Counted from the first letter of the stretch, positions 1 to 11,550 are shown. The stretch is 64,000 nt of DNA from Acanthosepion lycidas (GCA_963932145.1 OZ010574.1:80476398-80540397); one strand, 5' to 3'. Made by a program: numbers and translations. Notes: generated by a model not told the origin, from the letters alone.

Positions 1-600
1 ATCAACCACTTGCGTGAGAGATTGAGCGATTGAGATGTTAAGGGTTTGGATGCCAGTGAGGTCAGTGACAGATTGTTTAAGCCACCTGGTATGGTGGGCA
101 TTGAAATCACCAAACACAAATATATTTGCAAATGGGTGTAGGAAGATGGCCTTGGCCTTGTATATATTATCAGAAATACTAACTAGCACGCAACAGCGTT
201 GAGAGGAAGGGGAACAATGGAGAAAGAAGAGATAGCAGTTGACTGAATTAAGTAAAGAGAGACGGAGACACATGTAAGAATGGTCTGAAGATTCAAGAGA
301 GAGTTCCCTAGCTAGCGGGAGATGTTCGCGGAAATAAACTCCCCGGCCATGTGAACTCTCTAAGGAGAAGACGGTAGCCAGCAATCGAGAAATCAGAGGA
401 AAGGATTGAAGAGTTAAGATTAGTTTCGCCGAGAGCTAGGATGTCCAGGGACTTTTCGAAGAGGAATGATTCCACACTGCAGGAGTTGGTATGAATACCA
501 CGAATGTTGGTTAAAGAAAGGTTAAGGGGTTTAGTTGTTTTTTGTTGAGCTGTTTTAGGTTTGTACCTTTGGTTGTTTATAGTCATGATGTGTTATTTTG
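1..600 (-). mobile_element. LINE-A 5' half: endonuclease domain of a non-LTR retrotransposon, decayed
   Basis: Read on the minus strand, 586-308 opens with a short lysine/threonine-rich leader and then the start of an apurinic-type endonuclease domain (NIRGIHTNSC, then SLDILALGETNLNSSI). The glutamate in GET matches the metal-binding acidic residue of EEP nucleases. After a frameshift near 335 the domain continues in another frame to the window edge, including FVFGDFNAHHTRWL (about 120-75), the catalytic GDFNAHH motif, and a tail LTQVVD. In this group the domain nicks target DNA to prime reverse transcription. At least one frameshift makes it inactive, and the RT half would lie outside the window to the left. 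A second copy of the same region is at 37490-38260. The clade (jockey/CR1-like) is inferred from the RT halves elsewhere. Confidence 0.85.
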
Positions 601-950
601 GTAAGGAAAAGCCTAGGGTAGTAGTAGGGGTCGGTCATCTAATGTAACATGCGCAGGAAAGGAACAGGCGCAGACTACAATGTAGTGCGGCCTCAGGTTT
701 AACCACTAGAGATGCTTGCAGGGATACCCTTCCATGTGCGACATGGCACGGCAAGAAACCCGACATTATGCAACTGTTGATCAGAGTAGCCTCTCAAGAC
801 GCTTCGCAAAAGTTCAGGCTCCTAACCTACTAGTTGGGAACAGCAAACAGAAAACTGCCAACCCGGTACCCTTAGTATGAAGAGACGTTGCCACCATTCA
901 CGCATATCCTAAAAAAATCATGATAGCACCACTATTAAAGCCTGAGAAAA
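600..950 (-). mobile_element. LINE-A region upstream of the endonuclease ORF
   Basis: This stretch lies 5' (in element orientation) of the endonuclease frame. It is clearly similar to 38400-38545, which lies at the same place relative to the other 5'-half copy. A shared block reads tgcaactgttgatcagag followed by agcctct in both, and further on aactgccaacccgg / aactgccagccggg. It therefore belongs to the element (5' UTR or a decayed first ORF), not to a host flank. No convincing reading frame is visible. Confidence 0.6.
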
Positions 951-1137
951 GGAAAAGAACAGGGATTTTAAATAAAAGGAAAAAAAAGACACCAATGTTA
1001 ATAATAATCGGAATCGGGCAGGTGATTGTTGTTTTGCAATAAAACTGCCAAAATGCAACTATTGGATTCTTTATACGAATTCTGGATGCAAAATGAAATG
1101 TGGAATGAAAAACAAGATTTCTATTACGTGATAGGTA

Positions 1138-1239
1138 TTAGGTTGGTGCAAAAATAATGACGTGATAATGTCGTTTTTTGACGTTAAAACGTACGTTAAA
1201 AAACGACATTATTACGTCATTATTTTTGCACCAACCTAA
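1138..1239. mobile_element. mariner-type MITE, 102 bp, near-perfect palindrome
   Basis: Terminal inverted repeats start TTAGGTTGGTGCAAAA and are flanked by TA on both sides (1136-1137, 1240-1241), the mariner target duplication. The two arms pair almost throughout (…AATAATGACGT… / …ACGTCATTATT…), leaving only a few central bases. There is no coding capacity. The first 16 bases equal the terminus of the human Hsmar1-derived MADE1 element (known family). Three more copies are in this window. Confidence 0.9.
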
Positions 1240-1241
1240 TA

Positions 1242-2032
1242 CTTACACTTAAAAATAAAGAAAACTATTACCTTGATTGAATTTGTAAACGGTCATTAAA
1301 TAGAAGTCCGTTATGTCTCGATATAAAAAAAAAATCCATAAGATTTTCTTCCCAGCCTCAGAGATCTTTAAGAATTTAGGTAGAAAGAATTGCACGTCTT
1401 TTAATATCTCGTATATTCATTCTCATATCAATTCTTTATTCTGCAGCTTTTAAACTATCTGCGCATTCCGAAACATGAATTGTATCCCGATAGACGTGTG
1501 GATCGTTTCTTCTATATCTGATTATCCGCTTGCCTTTTTAAGCATGCCTATATCAAAAGAATCGTGTATTAAAGTCATCTTTTCGCTTATTTGGAAGCTA
1601 TCTTTTTCATTGGCTATCATTTTTTTATAAGGATATGTTCCTTAAAGTACAAAAAAAAAAAAAAAAAAAAGATGGATTCCTTCTTTCTTCGCTACGTGTT
1701 GTCGTCATGGAACCAGTCGGAATTTCATTTTCCACTTGGAGATGGCAAATTCGACATGCTGAAATTGTTTTTCTTTTCCTTTCTCTCTCCGCGCTATTCA
1801 TTTATCTAGACTTTATTCTGTTCTTCCTTTATCTAACACACCCACAGTTATGACAGATATTTCAATGTATAACCCTCTAAAAAATATAAGCATGTCTTCT
1901 GCTTGCGACTATACGACAGAAATTAAATCTAGTGTGTTGCCGTCGTGTAACGGTATGTTTTTACCAATTATAAAATATATTTGGTTGAAATGCCTCAACA
2001 TTTTCAAAATAAGTGACTTCAACACGTAAATG
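1242..2032. other. AT-rich stretch without recognisable gene
   Basis: A poly-A run is at about 1651-1670. The overlapping short open frames at 1591-1853 have no recognisable domain and are probably chance. Confidence 0.6.
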
Positions 2033-2076
2033 TATATATATATATATATATTTTATATATATATATATATATATAT
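2033..2076. repeat. (TA)n microsatellite
   Basis: Alternating TA interrupted once by TTTT. Confidence 0.95.
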
Positions 2077-2424
2077 CACTCCCCTTCCACTTACCACCAA
2101 TCACAATTTTTAAATCTAATGTTATTTTCACATACAGATTCGCACACCGAGAAATCAAACAGGGGACGGATTTTTCTAACAATTCCACCGATAAGCAGGA
2201 CTCTACCCAACCTCAAGAACTAATGTTGGATAGTCTACACCATCATTCTGTTTATTTCTCGTATCCACTGATGAAGAACAGAGGCGTGTTCGAAAATTCC
2301 GAATTGGAATCTCAATCCCCGTGCTTTATTTTTGTCACCTGGTTAATATTAATAAATATTTTTTTGTACTGATGTCATCGATACCCTTTCGTTTGACTTT
2401 GTTTTATTGACCAACTTATCTACC

Positions 2425-2441
2425 CTCTCTCTCTCTCTCTC

Positions 2442-2484
<43 letters not shown>
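2425..2484. repeat. (CT)n then (TA)n microsatellite
   Basis: A CT run (about 2425-2442) is followed by TA repeats that abut the SINE head. Confidence 0.95.
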
Positions 2485-2486
<2 letters not shown>

Positions 2487-2845
2487 AGTAATGGATATCG
2501 GCTTGGAGTGAGAGTCGAGTTCGAATTCCAGTCGAATCCATTACATTCAATTACGTGCTAATAACCTTGGGAAAGGTATGAATCCTGTTCTTCTCTCTCC
2601 AACTATGGGTAAATAGCAGGACAGACTGGGTTCTATAGCCTTGGATGGCAACTGGTCTAGGAGAAGGACAACTCTGAATTCAAAACCTGCCGAATACAGT
2701 ATTCGGCCCTTCAAAAAGTGTGGATGGTCCTGCACGAAACCTTCACCACTATAATCAAATCTCATGTGCTGTTGTCGGGCTGTCGGTTTCCTGGGAACTG
2801 ATCTGCTTGACCCTCATACGTCGAATTCGACGAGAGAGTCGGGCG

Positions 2846-2847
<2 letters not shown>
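2485..2847 (+). mobile_element. tRNA-derived SINE, near full length
   Basis: The head GGAGTAATGGATATCGG resembles a tRNA box A, and GAGTTCGAATTCCAG a box B, the internal RNA polymerase III promoter of tRNA-derived SINEs. The body (…ACCTTGGGAAAGGTATGAATCC…, AAATAGCAGGACA, TGGCAACTGGTCTA) is shared with copies at 19755-20045 (minus) and 43146-43404. The 3' part of this copy diverges after the shared body. It is flanked on both sides by (TA)n, so it either inserted into a TA tract or generated a TA tail. Confidence 0.85.

Positions 2848-2899
<52 letters not shown>
2848..2899. repeat. (TA)n microsatellite
   Basis: Pure TA repeats directly following the SINE. Confidence 0.95.
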
Positions 2900-2903
<4 letters not shown>

Positions 2904-2947
2904 ATAATAAATAAAGAGAAATTAAAGTTATGCGATTACCTGTTGAG

Positions 2948-2987
2948 TTTGTGTGTGTACATGTGTGTGTGAGAGAGAGACAGAGCT

Positions 2988-3023
<36 letters not shown>
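2948..3023. repeat. (GT)n and (GA)n microsatellites
   Basis: GT-rich run, then two GA runs separated by cagagctaaac. Confidence 0.9.
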
Positions 3024-3026
<3 letters not shown>

Positions 3027-3384
3027 CCAGGTGCTTTTGTTGGAACTAAAAAGTTGATTTGTCCGAATGAAGAGGTCACCACGCAGGGGAAACGAGACAC
3101 GTCTTGTCACCATGTCATCCTGTGGTTGTAGACAAAAGGGGAAGTTGTTTTAGGTACTTCTCTTTTATACACAACGCCACATATCAGGCGTAAAGAGAAG
3201 TCCGATGGTAGAGAAAGTGAGGTAATCCCACGCAAGTATATTTCTTTAAAGGAAATTGAATAGGCGCCCGTAAGCAATAAGTCGCATAACTTAACTATCC
3301 ACATATTTTTCAACAAAATGCCACCGTCCCTACATTCAATATTTAACGGCGACCAAATCAATAACAATATACCGTTTACTTTCA

Positions 3385-3860
3385 GTACTAGTTCACTTAT
3401 ATGTGTCGTGTCTCGTCAGGATGAGAGAAGTAATGACTCTCTACTACTTCCTAACTTGTATATCTCTAAACAAAGTTTCTCCCCTTACCATATATCCCAC
3501 TCACCTTTCTGTCATCCATTTATACAATCTCGTTAGATACCTTACTCGATTTTTCCCTACACCCCTCTTGTTTTTAATATGTCCTCTTTCCACATTATAA
3601 AATTTCCTCGTTATTCGCATGTCCTGCCAATGGTATTTTCAGCATTCTTCTGTAGAACCAAATCTCTGTTGCCTCAAGGTTCTTCTTCATCTCTGACGAG
3701 GGTGTCCACCATTAAGTGCCATAGAGGAGGATTGATATTACATAACAGTTCTGTACTCATCTCTTTGTTTCTAACGAAATATTACTGTTTATTTATACTG
3801 TTTATTTTTACTTTATTTTGAAAGGCATCTTTCGTTATTCCATTGCATCAGTGGCATTGT
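3385..3860 (-). mobile_element. RTE-type LINE fragment (C-terminal region of the polyprotein)
   Basis: On the minus strand several short frames read parts of the RTE C-terminal region. These include KDAFQNKVKIN, VRNKEMSTELLCNINPPLW, RDEEEP and NAENTIGRT, which correspond to AFQKLGR, TKKRILSCYLTSVLLYSSECW, MKKRLEA and YRRMLRISWT in the better copy at 12638-13365. Numerous frameshifts make it a fossil. It lacks the RT catalytic core. Confidence 0.7.
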
Positions 3861-4866
3861 GAGAATAGATTATGTTTCACTGGTCTTCTTACTTTTTTTT
3901 TACTTTTTTTTTGGGGGGGGAGGGAAAGGGCCCGCATGCCTAGAAAATCATCATTAAAAGATTTCGAATTTTACCTAGGCTTGAGCAACAATCACTCGCG
4001 TTGGAGTCAAATAAATAACTACCTCGCATGTAATTAAAGGTCAAATACACTTGCACTTGTCTTATTTTTTTGTCTTTTTAATTCTTTTCTTTTTTTTTTT
4101 TTTTTTTTCATCACTTCCTTGTTTTTTCCATTTTCATCTTTTTTTCCCCCTCGATTCATTCCCCGGTTTAAAATGTTCTTAAATCTGAGTACACGTATCC
4201 CTCGGGGTACGCGAACAAGTCACTTGGGCTATCGGCACTTCGCCTCTTTTTATGATTAAAAGTTTGCGAATCTTCTGTCTTTTTTTTTTCCGAGATAGAA
4301 AGAAACAATCCGTTTCTGTGTTCCCAATCGCTACACCTCTCCAACGACCAGGCCAAAATGTTCACCTTAAGTAACCCTGTGTGCTACAACACGCAATGTC
4401 TTCTCAAAGGTTACACCAACACTTTCGGGCAGGACGAAAGGGTAAATAAGAGAAAAAGGTTTGGGAATCCCTTAGTCTTCATATAGCTTCAGTTAATTTA
4501 TTATGAGTTTACTCATAAAAAAATAATAGTATAATCTAAATCTATTATTACGAGTCTTTCCTATTAAGTTATTAAATATACAAGCGTAAAAAGTTTCCGT
4601 CAAAAATGATGTGATTATTTGTATACGGATTAGTATTTCTGGCTAGGATCAATAGTGTACATGTGTATTCCGGTTAATTCGTATTTGTGATATATTTTTA
4701 CCATACATGCTTGAGCATTAGAATGGGGGTATAGTGGATAAACATCTACGCTTTTCTCCACCCTCAACCAGTTCAGACTTTCCAATCAGCGTAAAATTTA
4801 CTTGTCTTTTATGAATATTTGTTTTATTTCCACTTGAAAAATTGTCCTGGTTTTTGTTTTTATCAT
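3861..4866. other. AT-rich stretch with homopolymer runs, no gene seen
   Basis: T-rich runs and one G run lie around 3890-3925, with further T runs at 4080-4150. No domain is recognisable in the short frames here. Confidence 0.6.
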
Positions 4867-4917
4867 GAGCACCTGAACAAGGACGAAGTTGCATGGCGAT
4901 CGAAACGTCGTGATAAT
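4867..4917 (+). ncRNA. degenerate hammerhead-like motif (PLE type)
   Basis: CTGAACAAGGA at about 4873 and TCGAAACGTC at about 4900-4909 resemble the two halves of a hammerhead core (CUGANGA … GAAA) with a minimal stem III and a GUC cleavage triplet. The bases outside (GAGCAC before, GTGATAA after) give a short stem I: CAC pairs with GTG. The conserved G8 is replaced by C, so activity is unlikely. Such motifs are known from Penelope-like elements; no PLE coding sequence is next to it. Confidence 0.35.
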
Positions 4918-5264
4918 AGAACCAAGATCTAAATGTAAACAGTGAGAACTTCTCATCCGAGAGATTCAATCAGAAATTATCTATTTGCTTTATGGAAGCA
5001 ACAATTTCATGGCTAGAATATGCAAATACACATGATGTAATATTTTACGGAATTTGGAAAATGATTACTTTATCCGAGAAAGTGTATAAACACAAATGTA
5101 AGTTAAATTTATGCAAATATTATTTATCGAAAATGCAATCACCTTTAATGGACTACAGTCGTTTAAGACGAGTCTAACGGAAAAGGTAAATCTTCGATTC
5201 CACATTTAAAGAAAAACATGATTAAAAGACTTTTTTCAAATTCCTTGTTTCTGAATGTCTTTTT

Positions 5265-5994
5265 AACCATTTCACCCCAAACATGTCAATAAAACCCAAA
5301 AGACACAAGAATTTTAGAGAATACGAGAAAAAAAAATATTATTAAGGAGAGAGAACAATTAAAAAAAAAAACAGGAATTACGAACACAGAAGATAACGAT
5401 TGACATTGCATTTACATTTTTGTAGATCAAACTTGACTGGAAAACATGAATCCGGAAGAGCGTTCCACAAACTGGGAGTGCGACAGAAGAAACTATTAGC
5501 ATAGAACTTATGGTTAAATCTCGCCATTTCATCTTTAAAATTGACGCTAATCTAGTTGTACACTTAAATCCATAAAGTCTAGATACCATAGAGGAGTGTT
5601 TATTAGAACAATTATCATGAAAGTATTTATAGAAAATGCACGTTACTGCTGCGGGAATGTGACTGAAGCTGAGGTGCCAGATTAGGACCAATAACATTAC
5701 AGATACTTTTTTTTTCTGGATTTTGTCAAGAATCTCTAAATATATAGCTGGAGCACCGGTCCAGATGTAGCAGCAATATTCAAAACAAGGGCGAATGATA
5801 GACTTATAAATAATGTAAGATAGATTCTGGCTAGAAAAATTGTTTTCCAGTAATGAAATTTTCTCATTATCGAAAGAAATGAAAATCTGTAGGCGGCTAA
5901 ATTTGGTGAGTACTGAGTATGTGGAAGAAACTGTCATTCTAATGATCTTATTTTTCTTGGGTTTGTTTTGCAGAAAGCACCTTTGCATTGTCAT
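5265..5994 (-). mobile_element. LINE-A 3' part (RT C-terminal region), decayed
   Basis: The minus-strand frame 5994-5359 contains YKSIIRPCFEYCCYIWTGAPA, then LEILDKIQKK, FYKYFHDNCSNKHSSMV and RLYGFKCTTRLAS. This is the region following the reverse transcriptase domain, well preserved in the copy at 13940-14855. After that the frame shifts (ALPVCGTLF is an out-of-frame reading of the SRLWNSLP block). The element ends near 5265 with the family 3' terminus (ggggtgaaat on the minus strand). It is truncated 5' of the RT catalytic motifs and inactive. Confidence 0.85.
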
Positions 5995-6329
5995 GCAGTA
6001 GATTAGCGCCTTTTCTCTTTCAGTTTACCAAAGAAGTACACTCTGTAGTAGTACTACTCATTATCTTTCGGAACGCAATGGCGCATACGTTCCTTTTTAA
6101 AGTCATAATCCTCCATTGGATGGAACTACGAAATGCACTGTAAATAAACACTGTCCGGTTGAAGCGATGATAAACTAATTATAGATGCAGTTTCATACTG
6201 TTCAACCTCGGTTCTACTTTGTTCGGTTGACTCATAATGCATAGTGCTGAAATATGGAATTACTTTCCGACCACGCCAATATATAGATAGATACATATTT
6301 GTAATTGTTTTTAAGATTGCGTATTCGTT

Positions 6330-6740
6330 AGAAACAAAGAAAAGAGTGTTTGACTTTTATGTGATATCAATCCTCCTATATAGCAATGACAGTTGGACAA
6401 TCTCCTCACAGATGAAGAATGAAGAAGTGACTACAAAATGATGCTGTGAATACCATAGGCGGAGTGTGTACGTAACAAAAAAGTCTTAAGGTAAATAGAA
6501 ATAAAAAGGATAGTTATAATCAGAATCAAAAAGAGACAGCTGGATATTTTGGGAGAAGAGAAGACTTGGAGAATTTGACACTTACAGGGCGCAACGAAGG
6601 AAAAAGAGATAGAGGAAGGTATTTGGTCATGACGAGACGAGGTTTTGTGAATGGATGTCGGAATAGAGGATGGGAGGAATAAGAAATTTTGGAAAAGCAT
6701 GATCAACCACGGCCTGAAGGGACATGATACATAGACGATA
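6330..6740 (+). mobile_element. RTE-type LINE fragment, 3' end
   Basis: The plus strand reads TKKRVFDFYVISILLYSNDSWTISSQMKNEE, the RTE block corresponding to TKKRILSCYLTSVLLYSSECW at 12638-13365. Frameshifted remnants of the rest follow: aaaagagacagctggatatt, then gagaatttgacacttacagg, and near the end a his-containing gatcaaccacggcctgaa…gggacatg tail typical of the RTE 3' end. No intact frame. Confidence 0.75.
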
Positions 6741-8628
6741 ATTAGGATGTCTCTTAAATTTTTTAGTTACTATTTATCATAGATTTTCCTTGTACTGTCA
6801 ATATACGGTCAGGCGTAGAGTGCGGATCAAAAATAAAGGATAAGATTTATGGAAACCTACTTATACCCAGCAGCAGATTTTACCAATTGAACTACAAGAA
6901 GTCAAAGGCTTCTGAAAAAATCAAATTTAACTTTAAAACCACTTTTTATACCACAATAATTATCGATGCCATATTTGTTTTTCATTTTCCCAGTACTGCT
7001 ATTAGTGCCGAGAATATTTTATTTTTCATGTTATAGTAATTGTTATATCTAATAAAATAGCTAAAAATAAAAAAAATAAAAAATTTAAGCTGGTAATGAT
7101 AGTATTTAATTTAAATGATAGTCGACCTATACATCAGTTATATATTCAGCTGAAATCTATGCAAGGTGGGAAGGGCTAAAGGCAACATTTTGCTTTTAGA
7201 TGTGTCAAATATTACAAGAAAAATATAACGGTTATATGAAATTTAATTCAGACATTTTGTTTTTAAGCGTTAAAGAACTATTAGTTTTTAAGGGATATGC
7301 TTAAAATATATTTCAGACGATAAGACAAAAATTATTCTGACGCTTTCTTATTAAATGATAAAGCACAATTCGTTTTTTTAAATAGATATACTCACTAATG
7401 TCTTTGAAAAACATTCGAAATAACAAAACAGGCTGGCCTCTCTCGCTTTAGGTGGCAACCAGCCTAGGATAAAGAAAACTTGAAAACTCTTTAAAAAAAA
7501 ACCCACTGGATTGTGGGTATTATAACGGTGCAAAGAGTGATTATTTCCCTTTGCTTGAAACGAAGTAATGAGTTATCATGTGACAGCGATGAATGACATC
7601 AGTTCATAGATTTGCTATTTATCATGGGAAAGACGTGTTTACCTACGCCAGTTGGGATGTAGGCAGCGGAGAAGGCAGACGTCACGATCCTACAGTGGTA
7701 GGACATACAGAGAAAACTACATGGTCTTACCAGATACATACAGAACACCACTGACCTGCCCATTTTCCTGTTCGGAAATATTGCAAGTAAGGCCTTCTCT
7801 CTTTTGACCCCTTTCAAACTATTTATTGTATTCCCATGTTATAAGTTCTCTGTGTGCGACAAGTTAGTGATGAGTATTTATATATCGGTATAACAATTTC
7901 TAAGAGCAATGTTTCTTTCAATTATTCTGTCCCCAACAGGTTTACATATATAATGGATAGAATAATGCTTATAATGGGGAAATGAATTTGGAAATATTTC
8001 ATTCATGTTTAGCATCAACATAAGTATCTTCGAGAAAAGAGCAGGTTAAAGATGAAAACCGTACAGAAATCCGTCATGGAGTATCTTAGACGGATGGATG
8101 GCATATTGCCTCTCTTTCGGTCATTCCTGTAGCTATCCAAGTACATAGTTGTAATGGCTTATCCTTTCCTTTAGACTATATGAGTAACACCAAGATGGAA
8201 TTTTGATGTAGGTACAGCCCAATATTTCCATAACTCCTGAAAAGGTCTGCAGCGCTCTACCCTGCACCATTGTCTCCCGAGAAAAGGAAATCTTAAATGG
8301 AAGTCTAGAATATTTTTGCTGAAACTTTTCATTGTAAAGTGGTGTATATATGCATGCTAATACGCAAGAGTGTTGAAATATTCATGGGTTGACCACTTCC
8401 AAAATCTGACCAAACATGCAAATTTCTTTTAAACACTTCTTGGTTCGGCCTAGAACTTTTTTCCACATGCATCGTATTTTGCCTTTGGCACTTAATTCAT
8501 CCGGTTTCCTTAATAAGATGTATGGGAATTTTTTTATCAGGATAACCAGATTTTTTTTATATCAGAAAATACGGTGCATTGTGAACATAACATACTCAAA
8601 TCTGAAGTTTAGGTTTTACTACTAATTT
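6741..8628. other. AT-rich stretch without recognised feature
   Basis: A minus-strand 72-aa frame at 7817-7599 has no family resemblance that I can name. No repeat termini are recognisable. Confidence 0.6.
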
Positions 8629-8985
8629 GCGTCTATTCCGAACGATGGTGTTCCACGCGCCCAATTCGATGTAACTGTCGACAAACGACGGTTGTAGTAT
8701 TTAGTTTCCGTCCGTTTCGAACGATGGTGTTCAGCGCACCCAATTCGATGCAACTGTCGACAACCGACGATCGTAGTACTTAGTTTGCGTCCGTTTCGAA
8801 CGATGGTGTTCCGCGTGCCCAGTTCGATGCAACTGTCGACAAACGACGGTTGTAGTACTTAGTTTGCGTCCGTTTCGAACGATGGTGTTCCGCGCGCCCA
8901 ATTCGATGCAACTGTCGGCAACCGACGGTCGTAGTACTTAGTTTGCGTCCATTTCGAATAATTGTCTTCAGCACGCCTGTTTCAT
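8629..8985. repeat. tandem repeat, 79-bp unit, about 4.5 copies
   Basis: Successive units contain TTTCGAACGATGGTGTTC, then CCCAATTCGATGCAACTGTC and TAGTACTTAGTTTG, spaced 79 bp apart. Units differ by a few substitutions (ACAAACGACGG versus ACAACCGACGG alternate), suggesting a two-unit higher-order pattern. It is more GC-rich than its surroundings. The minus-strand frame across it (9031-8780) is an effect of the repeat. Confidence 0.9.
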
Positions 8986-9154
8986 AAGATATAGGGACGC
9001 CCTCCAAATCAAGGTGGCCAATATAATACAAACAAGATTGACTTAGATGAAATATTAAATACTTTTTGACGGATGAAATCTACAATACTTAAAATACCTG
9101 AAAGTTTGCATTTTTTTTAATGTAGAGTGGCTCATAATTAATGCATAATACCGA

Positions 9155-9605
9155 TACTTGAGGAATTTTTCAATCATTTCACTAAACAATAAGGGCACGA
9201 AAATGCAAGGTGTTACTGAATGTGGAAGAATATGAAAAAAAGAAAAACACTATAAAGGAGAGAGAACAATAAAAGAACAAGAATTAAGAAGACAGAAGAT
9301 AACGATTGATATTGCATTTAATTTTTTAAAGATCAAAATTGACTGGAAAGCAAAAAATCAGAAGATAGTTCCACAAACGAGAAGTGTGAAAGAAGAAACT
9401 GTTAGCATAGAACTTACGGTTACATCTAGCTATTCAAACAGTAAAACCATGAGACTTAGTCGTTAATCTAGTACTGCTCTGAAATTCGTAAAGTCTAGGT
9501 GGAAAAGAGGAAAGCTTATGAGAACAATTACCATGAAAATATATTTAGAAAATGCACAGAGAAGCTACATTACGTTCAGTTACGAAATAAAGGAGTTCTT
9601 AACTA
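9155..9605 (-). mobile_element. LINE-A 3' end, heavily decayed
   Basis: Nucleotide resemblance to the 3' parts of the other LINE-A copies on the minus strand. The ends of the shared block read as gaaatgattg near 9155, an ACAAACGAG…AAGTGTGAA segment near 9375 that is the NSL/W block, and gaacaattaccatgaaaatat near 9520 that is the YKYFHGNCS block. No open frame remains. Confidence 0.7.
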
Positions 9606-9775
9606 AAAATCAATAGTAATACTTTTATACAAGTATATAATAAGTAATTCTATTAATTCCGCCATTCTTAATTGCTGCTTTTTTTAGTGTTTTCGCTCCT
9701 TACTAATGTTTTTTTTTATAGTCTTCACACTCAGTAACCACTCTGTGTTTGAGTGGCCTTTCTTGTGAAGAAATG

Positions 9776-9778
<3 letters not shown>

Positions 9779-9825
<47 letters not shown>
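9779..9825. repeat. (TA)n microsatellite
   Basis: Pure TA run. Confidence 0.95.
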
Positions 9826-9828
<3 letters not shown>

Positions 9829-10499
9829 CAATTTTTTTTCACTCTTTTTTTCCGATTGCTTTACTTCTTTATAAGTTAAAGATAAAAATCTTCATTCATT
9901 TTTTTACCGTCAGACGTTGATTTTTTGTTTTTTTTTCGCCTTGATTTTTTATTCGTTTTTATCATTTCATTCATTCTTTCATTTACCTCACACACTCAAG
10001 GATAAGAAAAAAACGTCGGAAACAGTTTGACTTTGTACTGACATTAACCGTCTAGACACATTAATAAAAGACTTACAAAATAAATCATCGATAACAGAAG
10101 GTAAATTTATAAGTTTCAATAAATATTCAGACATCATGACAGAATTAATATTTACTTAACATGGATTTCGGTACGACTTAAATAAGTTTACAGAAAACAT
10201 ATAATAGTTAATTTCATGTAAGTCAGGTTGGTTGTTTTTGTTTAGCGGCATATCAACCACTTTGTGTTATATGTAATGCCGAAATGTAAATATTTTGAAT
10301 ACAATTTTATGGCTTCAAGTAAATATATTTTGAACGCAATTGTATGCCTTCAACTACAGATAAAATATATTGTTTGTCATTTTGCTAAAAATAGGTATTG
10401 TTTTTAATTCTTTTTATATAAAAATGTATTGCTGGTATTTTTAATATAAAAATGTATTTTTATATTTTCATTGTGCTTTGTTTTTGTTTGAGGTATTCC
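9826..10499. other. AT-rich stretch, no gene seen
   Basis: T runs and locally duplicated phrases (aaatatattttgaa… and ttttaatataaaaatgtattttta…) only. Confidence 0.6.
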
Positions 10500-11100
10500 C
10501 TATTCACTAACAGCTGGTACCGTAACAGGTGTTACCGCCCCGAGTCAAACGTGAAACTGGGAACAACAGCAATAAAGACGTGATTCCACAGTCCTCAAAA
10601 CCTCTAATCTCCCAATCAGAGGCTTTCCTGTCGGATGTAGTTTATAGTCATAACCTGGAATTTCATGGTGAGTAAATCAAGTAATTGAAATTAAGGAATG
10701 CATAGTAACTATCTCGCTTGTTGACTATTTTGGCAGGTGTTTTTACTGACTATTCTCGATTCAGCAGTATCAGCAACAGAGGTAATCAATAGGGAACAAC
10801 AGGAATGTCCCAGAACTCATACAAACGCTGACCGAGCCCTATTCAGCCTCTTTTTTCACTTTTCCTTTTCAGCGGCCGCTACCTTCAAGGCCAGCTCGAA
10901 GAACCACTCACAATCCCTGCTGCAGAAGACCCAATTCTGGAAGCTTGAATCTGAGATTTCTCATATCATGTGGAAACAATCGGAGAAATCTCTCTTCGAA
11001 ATATTTACTCAAGGGAAGAGCTCTGCTAACTGAGAAACTCAACTTTTTCTCTATTTACCACTATTTTGCACTCTCTGTGGACCAGGAATAAAAGCTGTTA
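10500..11100 (+). other. higher-complexity segment with splice-like and poly(A) signals; possible transcribed unit
   Basis: This 600-bp segment is richer in GC than its flanks. It contains a donor-like ATGGTGAGTAA (10662), acceptor-like ttttggcag/GTG (about 10736), a donor-like CAACAGAG/GTAATC (about 10780), a pyrimidine-rich ccttttcag/CG acceptor (about 10870), and AATAAA at about 11086. A 98-aa frame runs from 10737 to 11033 without a recognisable domain. The signals could be exons of an unknown transcript or part of an LTR. I cannot decide from sequence alone. Confidence 0.25.
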
Positions 11101-11549
11101 AAATTATTTTGAACCTTGGGTTTGTTCATTCCACTCTATACACTTCCGAGCGCACACACAAACACGCGCGCGCAACCGTGAAAATCCCAACAAACGTACG
11201 TGTAAGAGGTAAAATGACGATGCCGTTTCCATAAAAATACCTAAATGAAATATTAATCACAGTGTCAAATATAATTATAATAAAATAATTATAACAATTA
11301 TAATTATCATTAATTCACTCTTTCTAAACCAGCGAGAATCAAACCCACTTTTCCCTTCTACATACACAAACACGTGACATATTCACTATCGGACTGGCAG
11401 CCAACATGTGGGTCAACGAAAATTTGGGCTTTTTTCTTTTTTCACAATGGTAAGATTTATCTTTTAGCACTCAAGAAAACTTCGATATAAGAAAACTCCA
11501 GACAATTCTTTTCCAAATAAATTTTCTGAACACTCATTACACACACTGA

Positions 11550-11550
<1 letters not shown>

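Noticed and set aside
7599..7817. 72-aa minus frame with cysteines
   Set aside because: No recognisable motif, no splice or promoter context; random expectation in AT-rich DNA allows this length.
8780..9031. 83-aa minus frame over the 79-bp array
   Set aside because: Result of the repeat; no conserved domain and no start context.
10870..10960. Cloning-vector polylinker (NotI, PstI and HindIII-type sites close together)
   Set aside because: The sites are spread over ninety bases of otherwise non-vector sequence; chance is adequate.
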